NCBI RefSeq assembly: GCF_016429215.1
Contig: NZ_JAELUH010000005.1
Coordinates: forward strand, 1 to 64,000
Length of the DNA stretch: 64,000 bases
Source of the DNA: Herbaspirillum sp. ASV7
Lineage (GTDB): Bacteria; Pseudomonadota; Gammaproteobacteria; Burkholderiales; Burkholderiaceae_D
Direction: 5' to 3'
In this document: positions 52,057 through 60,700 of the stretch, piece by piece
Position numbering within the stretch: the first letter of the stretch is position 1
Layout: each line of letters opens with the position of its first letter
Position numbers and translations under genes: made by a program
Notes under the pieces: generated by a model
Database searches by the model: none
What the model saw: the letters and a program-made list of their open reading frames with translations, nothing else
Told to the model about the DNA's origin: nothing

Positions 52057-52683
52057 TCAGGTCTTCTGCCGGATGCACACGGCCAGCACCACGGTGCCGG
52101 GCGTGCACAGCAGGTCGGGCAGCCTGCTGCCCTCGCGCAGACGCGCAAATTGCCCGCCGCTCAGGGCCTGCAGCAAGCCGTCCATGTCGGACAGGCAGGC
52201 CGCGCCCTGGGCGACGTAGAGCAAGACCGTGTCGGCCGGCAGCCGACGCGAGTTCTGCTCGGTAAGGATCACTACCCTGCCCTCGGCCCGGTCGCGCCGG
52301 ACCATGAGGTTGAAGTCCAGCGTCGGTGCGCCATGCAGTTGCACCGACAGCGGCAGTTCGCCGGCGAAGGCATGGGGAACGAAGCATTCGCGCAGGTCGT
52401 GTACCTGCTGCCCCAGGCTGTGCATGGCGAAGCCGCCTCCCTCCAGCAGGACGATGGTGCGGTCGATACCCTCGAAGGTCGAAAACACGCCGTCGCGGCC
52501 GACATCGGCCACGCTGGCGCGCCAGGTGAAGCTGGAGAAATCGGCCTGCTCCGGTTGCACCCACAGCTCGCGCGTCTGGCCACCTTCGTTCTTCCAGGGG
52601 ACGGCGTCGATGCGGCTGAGCTCGCCGACGAAGGCGATGGTCTTGCCAGTGTGCTCCCTTGCCAGTCCGGTTTCAGGCGCCAT
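52057..52683 (-). CDS. hutD: HutD-family protein
   Basis: 208 residues of the HutD cupin-like family: [60 protein letters not shown], the usual opening blocks of the fold. HutD is required for full histidine use in pseudomonads, perhaps by limiting intermediates. The ATG at 52683 overlaps the end of the ABC ATPase gene by 11 bp, showing one transcript. Confidence 0.88.
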   Translation of the reverse strand: MAPETGLAREHTGKTIAFVGELSRIDAVPWKNEGGQTRELWVQPEQADFSSFTWRASVADVGRDGVFSTFEGIDRTIVLLEGGGFAMHSLGQQVHDLRECFVPHAFAGELPLSVQLHGAPTLDFNLMVRRDRAEGRVVILTEQNSRRLPADTVLLYVAQGAACLSDMDGLLQALSGGQFARLREGSRLPDLLCTPGTVVLAVCIRQKT

Positions 52684-53446
52684 GGGCAGCCTCGCGCGTG
52701 AGCATGGTCTGCAGGAAGCTGCGGGTACGGGCCTCGCGTGGCGCGGTGAAGATATCGGCCGGCGCGCCGGACTCGACGATGCTGCCATGGTCCATCACCA
52801 CCACCACATCGGCTACTTCGCGGGCAAAGCCCATTTCGTGAGTGACGATGAGCATGGTCATGCCATCGGCGGCGAGGTCCTTCATCACCTGCAGCACTTC
52901 GCCGACCAGCTCAGGATCGAGCGCCGAGGTGGGTTCGTCGAAGAGCATCACCTTGGGTTCCATGGCCAGCGCACGGGCGATGGCTACGCGCTGCTTCTGG
53001 CCGCCCGAGAGCGTGCCGGGATAGTCCTTGGCCTTGTGCGCCAGGCCGACCTTCTGCAACAGGCGCAGGCCTTGCTCCTGGGCCTGCTTGCGCGGCACGC
53101 CCCGCAAACAGGTGGGTGCCAGGGTGATGTTGTCCAGCACCGTCAGATGCGGGAACAGGTTGAACGACTGGAACACCATGCCCACCTCGGCACGCAGTTC
53201 ATCCAGCTTGGCTTCAGGCATCATGCGTCCGCCCTCGACCACCGGGTGGCCGCACACCACCACGGTGCCACCCTCGGCGGTTTCCAGGCCGTTCAGGCAA
53301 CGCAGGAAGGTGCTCTTGCCACTGCCGCTGGGGCCGATGATGACTACCACCTGGCTGGGGGCGACGGCAAAGTCGATGTCCTTGAGCACCACATGGTTGC
53401 CGAAGGATTTGCGCAAGCCCTTGATATCGACGATGGTCTGGCTCAT
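52673..53446 (-). CDS. polar amino-acid ABC transporter ATP-binding protein
   Basis: 257 residues with a single ABC domain: Walker [10 protein letters not shown], signature [19 protein letters not shown], Walker [15 protein letters not shown], and His switch [20 protein letters not shown]. It belongs to the HisP/GlnQ class. Its stop overlaps the hutD start, and its start abuts the permease stop. By context it should import histidine, urocanate, formiminoglutamate or a related compound. Confidence 0.93.
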   Translation of the reverse strand: MSQTIVDIKGLRKSFGNHVVLKDIDFAVAPSQVVVIIGPSGSGKSTFLRCLNGLETAEGGTVVVCGHPVVEGGRMMPEAKLDELRAEVGMVFQSFNLFPHLTVLDNITLAPTCLRGVPRKQAQEQGLRLLQKVGLAHKAKDYPGTLSGGQKQRVAIARALAMEPKVMLFDEPTSALDPELVGEVLQVMKDLAADGMTMLIVTHEMGFAREVADVVVVMDHGSIVESGAPADIFTAPREARTRSFLQTMLTREAAHGA

Positions 53447-54111
53447 CAGACCCTCCCTTCGGAACGTAGGACTCTCTCGATGCGGCGCAGGATCACGGTG
53501 GTGACGCTGGTGAGGACCAGGTAGATCACGGCGATGACCAGATAGGTTTCCAGCGAACGATAGGTCACGCTGATGATCTTCTCGCCCTCATGCATGAGGT
53601 CGGCAATGGTCAGCAGCGATACCAGCGCCGAATTCTTGATCAGCGCGATGAATTCATTGCCCAGCGGCGGGATCATGCGCACGAAAGCCTGTGGCAGGAT
53701 CACGCGTCGCATCGCCATGCGATAAGGCAGGCCCAGTGATCGGGCCGCTTCCATCTGGCCGCGTTCGATGGACTGGATGGCACCGCGCACGATCTCCGAC
53801 ACATAGGCGCCGCTATAGATGCCCAGTCCGAGGATGCCGCAGACATAGGCTGGCAGGATCAGCCCTACATGCGGCAGGCCGAAGAACCACAGGAACAGTT
53901 GCACCAGCAGCGGCGTGCCGCGTACCAGGGTGAGGTAGAAGGTACAGATGCCATAGATCACGCGACGCTGCGGCGACAGACGCCCCATCCCCACCAGCAG
54001 GCCCAGTATGCAGCCCAGCACCAGTGCGGCGGCGGTGATTTCCACCGTGACCAGCGTGCCGTGGACGAGCGAGGGCCAGCTTTCCCAGACGCCCGAAAAA
54101 TCCAGTTTCAT
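53446..54111 (-). CDS. polar amino-acid ABC transporter permease
   Basis: 221 residues with about five membrane helices, His/Glu/Gln permease family: [40 protein letters not shown], and the EAA loop [20 protein letters not shown] followed by [21 protein letters not shown] single permease gene implies a homodimer. The ATG at 54111 gives the family start MKLDFSGVW; the longer frame upstream is not permease-like. A hairpin pair separates it from the binding-protein gene. Confidence 0.9.
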   Translation of the reverse strand: MKLDFSGVWESWPSLVHGTLVTVEITAAALVLGCILGLLVGMGRLSPQRRVIYGICTFYLTLVRGTPLLVQLFLWFFGLPHVGLILPAYVCGILGLGIYSGAYVSEIVRGAIQSIERGQMEAARSLGLPYRMAMRRVILPQAFVRMIPPLGNEFIALIKNSALVSLLTIADLMHEGEKIISVTYRSLETYLVIAVIYLVLTSVTTVILRRIERVLRSEGRV

Positions 54112-54185
54112 GAAAAACCCCGGAAAAAAAGACCCCGTTCCCCGACCGAAAAGCCTGGGCTGTGGGTGCCACGCAGATGGAGAAC

Positions 54186-54248
54186 GGACCGCCGCCAGGG
54201 GGCGGTCCAGGTCCGGCAACAGGTCTGTTCTGGCCTCAGGCCGGACCT
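54186..54248 (-). terminator. two intercistronic hairpins after the binding-protein gene
   Basis: GGACCGCC/GGCGGTCC (54186-54208) and AGGTCCGG/CCGGACCT (54209-54248) are two perfect 8-bp stems in the 150-bp gap between the binding-protein and permease genes. With no T-run they more likely stabilise the upstream mRNA or attenuate read-through. Confidence 0.5.
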
Positions 54249-54261
54249 GGCCGGAGGTGGA

Positions 54262-55014
54262 TTACTCGCTCTTGCCGAACCACTTGTCGGTCAGCGCCGT
54301 GTAGGTGCCGTTCACGCGCAGGGTCTGCAAGGCCTTGTTGAGCTGCTCGGCCAGCGCCGTATCTTCCTTGCGCATGGCATAGCCGTACAGCTCGGTCGTC
54401 AGGCCCTTGTCCAGCACCCGTACCAGCGGCTGGGTACGGGCGTACTCCACCGCCGCCGGACGGCCGGTGACCACCGCATTGACGCGGCCGGTCGCCAGCA
54501 GGTCGAACATGGCCTGGTTCTTTTCCACTTCCACGCGTTCCACGCCGGGGAAGTTGTCCTTGAGGTAGCCCACTGACTTGGTGCCGACCTGCACCGAGAC
54601 CTTCTTGCCCTTGTTCAGGTCGTCGGGGACCTTGATGCTCTGGTCATCGCGACGCACCAGCACGGCCAGGCCGCCCCGGTAGTAGGGATCGCTGAAATTG
54701 ACGACCTTGCGGCGCTCATCGGTCATGTAGATGGCCGAGGCCGCAATGTCGAAGCGGTTGGAAATCAGACCCGGGATGAGACCCTTGAAGTCGATATCGA
54801 TCCACTGGACCTTCTTGCCCATGGTCTTGGCCAGGGCTTCGATCAGTTCGATGTCGAAACCGGTGCGCTTGCCATCCTTGACGAATTCCATCGGCGGGAA
54901 GGTGGCATCGGTGCCGACACGGATCACGTTGTCGGCGGCGTGGGCTGCCGGAACGGCGGCGGTGAGCATGGCCAGGCTGGCCGTGAAGACGCAAAGCAGC
55001 TTGGAGAGTTTCAT
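54262..55014 (-). CDS. polar amino-acid ABC transporter substrate-binding protein
   Basis: 250 residues. The signal peptide MKLSKLLCVFTASLAMLTAA ends near AHAADNV. The SBP_bac_3 fold shows IRVGTDATFPPMEFVKDGKR, TGFDIELIEALAKTMGKKVQ and RFDIAASAIYMTDERRKVVN, with the ligand-carboxylate Arg in the last. The second of two adjacent ATGs (55014) is preferred from its spacing to GAGGA. It heads the leftward operon that ends with hutG. Confidence 0.9.
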   Translation of the reverse strand: MKLSKLLCVFTASLAMLTAAVPAAHAADNVIRVGTDATFPPMEFVKDGKRTGFDIELIEALAKTMGKKVQWIDIDFKGLIPGLISNRFDIAASAIYMTDERRKVVNFSDPYYRGGLAVLVRRDDQSIKVPDDLNKGKKVSVQVGTKSVGYLKDNFPGVERVEVEKNQAMFDLLATGRVNAVVTGRPAAVEYARTQPLVRVLDKGLTTELYGYAMRKEDTALAEQLNKALQTLRVNGTYTALTDKWFGKSE

Positions 55015-55114
55015 CATGGCTTCCTCAATAGAGAAACGACGAGACGGATCGAATACCGGCATGCCGGCGGGATGACAACAAATCCTTCAGGCGCCCGGCA
55101 CCCTGCCGGTACGC

Positions 55115-55852
55115 TTAAAAACGATTACAAATCCGCTGCGCAGATTCCACTGTCATGCGCACCAGTTCCTGTTCCCGGCTGCCCACGCGCAGGGCCGGCG
55201 CCATCAGCGTGATGGTGCCTTCCAGGCGACCGTTGGAGGTCATGATGGGCACCGAGACGCCCCACACGCCCAGGTCGACCTCGCTCTCGCTGATGCAATA
55301 GCCACGACGGCGGATCTCGTCGAGCTGGGTTTCCAGCGCCAGGGCCTCTTCGGGCTTGTCGCCGAGCTGGTCGGCAATGAGCTTTTGCTGCAGTTTGCGC
55401 GGCATGAAAGCCAGCAGGCTCTTGGCCGACGCGCCCCGCAGCAGCGGATGAGCACGCCCCTTGGTGAAGGAGCAGCGCAGGGGCTGGTCGCTCTCTTCCA
55501 TGGCGATACAGACCATCTGGCCGTTGATCGGCACCAGCAGGCCCACGCTTTCACCACTGCGCTGGACCAGCGAGCTGATCTCTTCGCGGCTCTGGCTGAT
55601 CAGGTTGGAGTTCTGGTCAAAACCCCAGGCCAGTTGCACACCGGTCGGGCCGGGTTCGAAGGTGCCGGAGTTCATGTGTTCCTGCAGCAGGCCCCATTTC
55701 TTCAGGGAAGCCAGGTGGCGGTACACGGTACTGACCGGTTGCTGGACCATGGCAGCGATCTGCTTGGCACTGACGGGTTTGCCGGCACGGGCCACGCCTG
55801 CTAGAACGTGGAGTACGCGGTCGACGATGGTGGAGGTTTGTGGAGAGTCCAT
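55115..55852 (-). CDS. IclR-family transcriptional regulator
   Basis: 245 residues. The winged HTH (IVDRVLHVLAGVARAGKPVS, AKQIAAMVQQPVSTVYRHLA) is followed by the GAF-like IclR effector domain (SGESVGLLVPINGQMVCIAM, LLRGASAKSLLAFMP, RRRGYCISESEVDLGVWGVS). It is upstream of and in the same direction as the ABC-hut genes, 100 bp away, and divergent from the GntR gene. It is the most likely regulator of the hut-linked importer (inference), in place of the usual GntR-type HutC. Confidence 0.9.
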   Translation of the reverse strand: MDSPQTSTIVDRVLHVLAGVARAGKPVSAKQIAAMVQQPVSTVYRHLASLKKWGLLQEHMNSGTFEPGPTGVQLAWGFDQNSNLISQSREEISSLVQRSGESVGLLVPINGQMVCIAMEESDQPLRCSFTKGRAHPLLRGASAKSLLAFMPRKLQQKLIADQLGDKPEEALALETQLDEIRRRGYCISESEVDLGVWGVSVPIMTSNGRLEGTITLMAPALRVGSREQELVRMTVESAQRICNRF

Positions 55853-55892
55853 GGCGGCAATATAAGGTTAAATTCTCACTTTAGGCGATTAA

Positions 55893-55926
55893 TTCCCGTA
55901 TATAGGGAAATTTTTTGAAAAAATTT
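55893..55926. promoter_or_regulatory. symmetric sites in the iclR/gntR divergent region
   Basis: TTCCC-N7-GGGAA (55893-55909) and a perfect AT palindrome of 9-bp arms around G (55908-55926) lie 41-74 bp upstream of the IclR start. They are candidate autoregulatory sites of the IclR protein. Confidence 0.4.
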
Positions 55927-56028
55927 GAAGGCATCCTTCACATTTTCCCAATGGCTGGCTGAATTTTCTCATCTGTAACGAAAATTGCCTCATGCTATTT
56001 TTTAACTGGTCAGTGCCGAAAATAGTTG

Positions 56029-56040
56029 AGTGTCGACACT
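56029..56040. promoter_or_regulatory. GntR operator candidate 1
   Basis: AGTGTCGACACT is a perfect 12-bp palindrome 64 bp before the gntR start. It shares the core TGTCGACA with a second site at the start codon. FCD-type GntR proteins bind short palindromes of this kind. Confidence 0.6.
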
Positions 56041-56093
56041 TCTTCCATTTTTCAGTCAAAGTGCTATGATCAATCCCATAAATCAACAAGGAT

Positions 56094-56101
56094 TGTCGAC
56101 A
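56094..56101. promoter_or_regulatory. GntR operator candidate 2 at the start codon
   Basis: TGTCGACA ends 2 bases before the gntR ATG and repeats the core of the palindrome at 56029-56040. Occupancy would block translation initiation or early transcription of the regulator and the acnD-prpF genes. Confidence 0.5.
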
Positions 56102-56103
56102 CC

Positions 56104-56826
56104 ATGACTGAGCTGCTTGCACTGTCAGGATCTGACCGCGACGGGGAGACACTGTCGGAACACGTTTTCCGCAAGATCCAGAGCGCCATCGTGCAGGGCG
56201 AGATCGCGCCCGGCAGCAAGATTTCCGAGCCCGAACTGGCCCGCACCTATGGCATCAGCCGTGGACCATTGCGCGAGGCCATTCACCGGCTGGAAGGCCA
56301 GAACCTGCTGGTGCGGATACCCCATGTGGGGGCAAGGGTGGTGTCATTGACGCTGGAGGGGCTGGTGGAGCTATTCCAGATCCGCGAATCGCTGGAAGGC
56401 ATGGCCTGCCGCCTGGCGGCCCAGCGCATGAGCCGCGCCGAACTGGACGAACTGCGCCGGGTGCTGGAAACGCACGAGAAGGATGAAGCCTTCCAGGCCG
56501 GGCGCGGTTATTACCAGCAGGAAGGCGACTACGACTTCCACTACAAGATCATCCAGGCCAGCGGTAACCAGATCCTGACCCGCATCCTCTGCGGCGAGCT
56601 GTACCAGCTGGCCCGCATGTACCGCATCCAGTATTCCGCCACCCCCAACCGGCCCCGCCAGGCCTTTGCCGAACACCACCGCATCCTCGACGCGCTGGCC
56701 GATGGCGACGGCGAACTGGCTGACCTGCTCATGCGGCGCCATATCGGCGCCTCCCGCCGCAACATCGAACACCAGATCGCGCAAGCCTCCGCCAGTGGCG
56801 CGGCCGGCCAGCGCGATCAGGCCTGA
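56104..56826 (+). CDS. GntR-family (FCD) transcriptional regulator of acnD-prpF
   Basis: 240 residues. The GntR HTH reads HVFRKIQSAIVQGEIAPGSK and ELARTYGISRGPLREAIHRL; the FCD effector domain follows (LFQIRESLEGMACRLAAQRM, DYDFHYKIIQASGN, HHRILDALADGD) with the metal-type His and Asp. The ATG at 56104 is chosen because TGTCGACA directly precedes it; an in-frame ATG at 56026 would put both palindromes inside or at the gene edge. acnD starts 49 bp after its stop. FCD GntR regulators commonly control methylcitrate-cycle operons. Confidence 0.9.
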   Translation: MTELLALSGSDRDGETLSEHVFRKIQSAIVQGEIAPGSKISEPELARTYGISRGPLREAIHRLEGQNLLVRIPHVGARVVSLTLEGLVELFQIRESLEGMACRLAAQRMSRAELDELRRVLETHEKDEAFQAGRGYYQQEGDYDFHYKIIQASGNQILTRILCGELYQLARMYRIQYSATPNRPRQAFAEHHRILDALADGDGELADLLMRRHIGASRRNIEHQIAQASASGAAGQRDQA

Positions 56827-56875
56827 GACGCCCCTCCCGATAATCATTCCATCAACGAGACACGAGCCAACCGCC

Positions 56876-59497
56876 ATGAATACCCAATACCGCAAGCAAC
56901 TGCCCGGCACCCGCCTGGACTATTTCGACGCCCGCGCCGCCGTGGAGGCGATCCGCCCCGGCGCCTGGGATGGCCTGCCCTACACCTCGCGCGTGCTGGC
57001 CGAAAACCTGGTGCGTCGCTGCGACCCCGCCACCCTCACCGATTCGCTGCGTCAGCTGATCGAGCGCAAGCGCGAGCTGGACTTTCCCTGGTTCCCGGCC
57101 CGCGTGGTGTGCCATGACATCCTGGGCCAGACCGCGCTGGTGGACCTGGCCGGCCTGCGCGATGCGATTGCCGACATGGGGGGCGATCCGGCCAAGGTCA
57201 ACCCGGTGGTGCCGGTGCAGCTGATCGTGGACCATTCGCTGGCGGTGGAATGCGGCGGCGACGATCCACAAGCCTTCGAGAAGAACCGTGCCATCGAGGA
57301 CCGCCGCAATGAAGACCGTTTCCACTTCATCGACTGGACCAAGCTGGCCTTCGAGAACGTGGACGTGATCCCGCCCGGCAACGGCATCATGCACCAGATC
57401 AACCTGGAGAAGATGTCGCCGGTGATCCATGCCAAGGATGGCGTGGCCTTCCCCGACACCCTGGTCGGTACCGACAGCCATACCCCGCACGTGGATGCGC
57501 TGGGTGTCATCGCCATCGGCGTGGGCGGCCTGGAAGCCGAGAACGTCATGCTGGGCCGCGCCTCCTGGATGCGCCTGCCTGACATCATCGGTGTGGAGCT
57601 GACCGGTCGTCGTCAGCCCGGCATCACCGCCACCGACATCGTGCTCTCGCTGACCGAGTTCCTGCGCAAGCAGAAGGTGGTGGGCGCCTATCTGGAGTTC
57701 TACGGTGACGGCGCCGCCAGCCTGACTCTGGGCGACCGCGCCACTATCTCCAACATGGCCCCGGAATATGGCGCCACCGCCGCCATGTTCTCCATCGACC
57801 AGCAGACCATCGACTATCTCAAGCTGACCGGTCGTGAAGACGAGCAGGTCAAGCTGGTGGAAACCTATGCCAAGGAGGCTGGTCTGTGGTCCGACACCCT
57901 GGCCAAGGCCGAGTACGAGCGCGTGCTGCGCTTCGACCTCTCCACCGTGGTGCGCACCCTGGCCGGCCCCAGCAACCCGCACAAGCGCCTGCCGGTCTCC
58001 GAGCTGGCCGCCCAGGGCATCGCCGGCAAGGTCGAGAACGAACCGGGCAAGATGCCCGACGGCGCCGTCATCATCGCCGCCATCACCAGCTGCACCAACA
58101 CCAGCAACCCGCGCAACGTGATCGCGGCGGCGCTGCTGGCGCGTAACGCCAATCGCCTGGGCCTGGAACGCAAGCCCTGGGTCAAGAGTTCGCTGGCGCC
58201 CGGCTCCAAGGCGGTCGAACTGTATCTGGAAGAAGCCGGCCTCACCGCCGACCTGGAAAAGCTCGGCTTCGGCATCGTGGCCTTCGCCTGCACCACCTGC
58301 AACGGCATGTCCGGTGCGCTCGATCCCAAGATCCAGCAGGAGATCATCGACCGCGATCTGTATAGCACCGCCGTACTGTCCGGCAACCGCAACTTCGACG
58401 GCCGCATCCACCCCTATGCCAAGCAGGCCTTCCTGGCCTCGCCGCCGCTGGTGGTGGCCTATGCCATCGCCGGCACCATCCGCTTCGACATCGAGCAGGA
58501 CGTGCTGGGCAAGTCGGCTGACGGCCGCGAGATCCGCCTCAAGGACATCTGGCCCAGCGACGAAGAGATCGACGCCGTGGTCGCTACCGCCGTCAAGCCG
58601 CAGCAGTTCCGTAATGTCTACACGCCCATGTTCGCGGCCCGTGTGGATCGCAGCCAGTCGGTCAGCCCGCTGTACAACTGGCGTGCACAAAGTACCTACA
58701 TTCGCCGTCCGCCCTACTGGGAAGGCGCGCTGGCCGGCGAGCGCACGCTCTCGGGCATGCGTCCCCTGGCCGTGCTGGGTGACAACATCACCACCGACCA
58801 CCTCTCGCCCTCCAACGCCATCCTGCTCGACAGCGCCGCCGGCGAATACCTCGCCAAGATGGGCCTGCCGGAAGAAGACTTCAATTCCTACGCCACCCAC
58901 CGCGGCGACCACCTGACCGCGCAGCGCGCCACCTTCGCCAATCCCAAGCTGTTCAACGAGATGGTGAAGAAAGCGGATGGCAGCGTGCAGCAAGGCTCCC
59001 TGGCCCGCCTGGAACCGGAAGGCAAAGTCATGCGCATGTGGGAAACCATCGAAGCCTACATGGAACGCAAGCAGCCGCTGATCATCATCGCTGGCGCCGA
59101 CTATGGCCAGGGTTCTTCACGCGACTGGGCCGCCAAGGGCGTGCGCCTGGCCGGTGTGGAAGCCATCGTGGCCGAGGGATTCGAACGCATCCACCGCACC
59201 AACCTGATCGGCATGGGCGTGCTGCCGCTGGAGTTCAAGGCCGGCGAGAATCGCAACACCTATGCCATCGACGGTACCGAGACCTTCGACGTCATCGGCC
59301 AGCGCCGCCCGCGCGCGGACCTGACCCTGGTCATCCATCGCAAGAACGGCGAACGCGTCGAAGTGCCGGTGACCTGCCGTCTCGATACCGCCGAAGAAGT
59401 CTCCATCTATGAAGCCGGCGGCGTGCTGCAACGCTTCGCCCAGGATTTCCTGGAAGCCTCCGCCAGCGCCGGCCAGAACGCAAAGGAACAAGCATGA
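56876..59497 (+). CDS. acnD: Fe/S-dependent 2-methylisocitrate dehydratase
   Basis: 873 residues, the length of AcnD rather than the longer AcnA. It shows the aconitase-A family blocks VVPVQLIVDHSLAVECGGDD, NGIMHQINLEKMSPVIHAKD, GTDSHTPHVDALGVIAIGVG, and the cluster cysteines Cys406 in SCTNTSNP, Cys472 and Cys475 in CTTCNG. The C-terminal swivel domain includes DYGQGSSRDWAAKGVRLAGV. AcnD dehydrates 2-methylcitrate in propionate breakdown and needs PrpF, encoded next with ATGA overlap. The ATG at 56876 fits the family start; no strong Shine-Dalgarno is seen. prpB and prpC are not in the window. Confidence 0.92.
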   Translation: MNTQYRKQLPGTRLDYFDARAAVEAIRPGAWDGLPYTSRVLAENLVRRCDPATLTDSLRQLIERKRELDFPWFPARVVCHDILGQTALVDLAGLRDAIADMGGDPAKVNPVVPVQLIVDHSLAVECGGDDPQAFEKNRAIEDRRNEDRFHFIDWTKLAFENVDVIPPGNGIMHQINLEKMSPVIHAKDGVAFPDTLVGTDSHTPHVDALGVIAIGVGGLEAENVMLGRASWMRLPDIIGVELTGRRQPGITATDIVLSLTEFLRKQKVVGAYLEFYGDGAASLTLGDRATISNMAPEYGATAAMFSIDQQTIDYLKLTGREDEQVKLVETYAKEAGLWSDTLAKAEYERVLRFDLSTVVRTLAGPSNPHKRLPVSELAAQGIAGKVENEPGKMPDGAVIIAAITSCTNTSNPRNVIAAALLARNANRLGLERKPWVKSSLAPGSKAVELYLEEAGLTADLEKLGFGIVAFACTTCNGMSGALDPKIQQEIIDRDLYSTAVLSGNRNFDGRIHPYAKQAFLASPPLVVAYAIAGTIRFDIEQDVLGKSADGREIRLKDIWPSDEEIDAVVATAVKPQQFRNVYTPMFAARVDRSQSVSPLYNWRAQSTYIRRPPYWEGALAGERTLSGMRPLAVLGDNITTDHLSPSNAILLDSAAGEYLAKMGLPEEDFNSYATHRGDHLTAQRATFANPKLFNEMVKKADGSVQQGSLARLEPEGKVMRMWETIEAYMERKQPLIIIAGADYGQGSSRDWAAKGVRLAGVEAIVAEGFERIHRTNLIGMGVLPLEFKAGENRNTYAIDGTETFDVIGQRRPRADLTLVIHRKNGERVEVPVTCRLDTAEEVSIYEAGGVLQRFAQDFLEASASAGQNAKEQA

Positions 59498-60684
59498 GCC
59501 AAGTCCCTCAGATCCGCATCCCCGCCACCTACCTGCGTGGCGGCACCAGCAAGGGCGTCTTCTTCAAGCTGGACGACCTGCCCGAAGCCGCTCGCGTGCC
59601 AGGCCGCGCCCGTGACAAGCTGCTCCAGCGCGTCATCGGCAGCCCCGATCCCTATGGCAAGCAGATCGACGGCATGGGCGGCGCTACCTCCAGCACCAGC
59701 AAGACGGTCATCATCTCGCGCAGCAGCCGTCCCGGCCATGACGTCGACTACCTGTTCGGCCAGGTTTCCATCGACAAGGATTTCGTGGACTGGAGCGGCA
59801 ATTGCGGCAACCTGTCGGCGGCAGTCGGGCCGTTTGCCATCGCCGCCGGCCTGGTCGATCCGGCCAAGCTGCCGCAGGATGGCGTGGCCGTCATCACCAT
59901 CTGGCAAGCCAACATCAGCAAGACCATCGTGGCCCATGTTCCGATCCGGGGCGGCCAGGTGCAGGAAACCGGTGACTTCGAACTGGACGGGGTGACCTTC
60001 CCGGCCGCCGAAGTGCAGCTGGAATTCATGGACCCGGCGGCCGAAGAAGAAGGTGCCGGCGGCGCCATGTTCCCCACCGGGAACGTGGTCGACACGCTGG
60101 AAGTGCCCGGCGTGGGCAGCTTCCAGGCCACCATGATCAATGCCGGCATCCCGACCATCTTCCTCAATGCGGAAGAGATCGGCTACACCGGTACCGAGCT
60201 GCAGGACGCCATCAACAGCGACTCGTCCGCACTGGCCCGGTTCGAGACCATCCGCGCGCATGGCGCCATCCGCATGGGCTTGATCACCAAGGTGGAAGAG
60301 GCTGCCACCCGCCAGCACACCCCCAAGGTGGCCTTCGTGGCCAAGCCCAAGGAATATGTCTCCTCCAGCGGCAAGACGGTCGGCTTGCAGGATACCGACG
60401 TACTGGTGCGCGCCATGTCCATGGGCAAGCTGCACCATGCGATGATGGGGACCGCAGCAGTAGCCATCGGTACCGCTGCCGCCATTCCCGGAACATTGGT
60501 CAACCTGGCCGCAGGCGGTGGCGAACGCAACAGCGTGCGCTTCGGCCATCCCTCCGGCACCTTGCGCGTAGGCGCCGAGGCCAGGCTGGAAGACGGCCAG
60601 TGGGTGGTCACCAAGGCCATCATGAGCCGCAGTGCCCGGGTGCTGATGGAAGGCTGGGTGCGGGTGCCGGGGGACGCTTTCTGA
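59494..60684 (+). CDS. prpF: 2-methylaconitate cis-trans isomerase PrpF
   Basis: 396 residues of the PrpF family (diaminopimelate-epimerase-like fold): PATYLRGGTSKGVFFKLDDL, GMGGATSSTSKTVIISRSSR, SGNCGNLSAAVGPFAIAAGL (conserved Cys-type loop) and GGERNSVRFGHPSGTLRVGA. It isomerises the methylaconitate product of AcnD. Start codon overlaps the acnD stop (ATGA). It converges with the D-lactate dehydrogenase gene, 16 bp away. Confidence 0.95.
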   Translation: MSQVPQIRIPATYLRGGTSKGVFFKLDDLPEAARVPGRARDKLLQRVIGSPDPYGKQIDGMGGATSSTSKTVIISRSSRPGHDVDYLFGQVSIDKDFVDWSGNCGNLSAAVGPFAIAAGLVDPAKLPQDGVAVITIWQANISKTIVAHVPIRGGQVQETGDFELDGVTFPAAEVQLEFMDPAAEEEGAGGAMFPTGNVVDTLEVPGVGSFQATMINAGIPTIFLNAEEIGYTGTELQDAINSDSSALARFETIRAHGAIRMGLITKVEEAATRQHTPKVAFVAKPKEYVSSSGKTVGLQDTDVLVRAMSMGKLHHAMMGTAAVAIGTAAAIPGTLVNLAAGGGERNSVRFGHPSGTLRVGAEARLEDGQWVVTKAIMSRSARVLMEGWVRVPGDAF

Positions 60685-60700
60685 CCCGGCAACCGCCCGT

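Noticed and set aside
56852-58993. 713-codon minus-strand frame opposite acnD
   Set aside because: Antisense shadow of a conserved enzyme gene, with low-complexity Gly/His/Ala composition.
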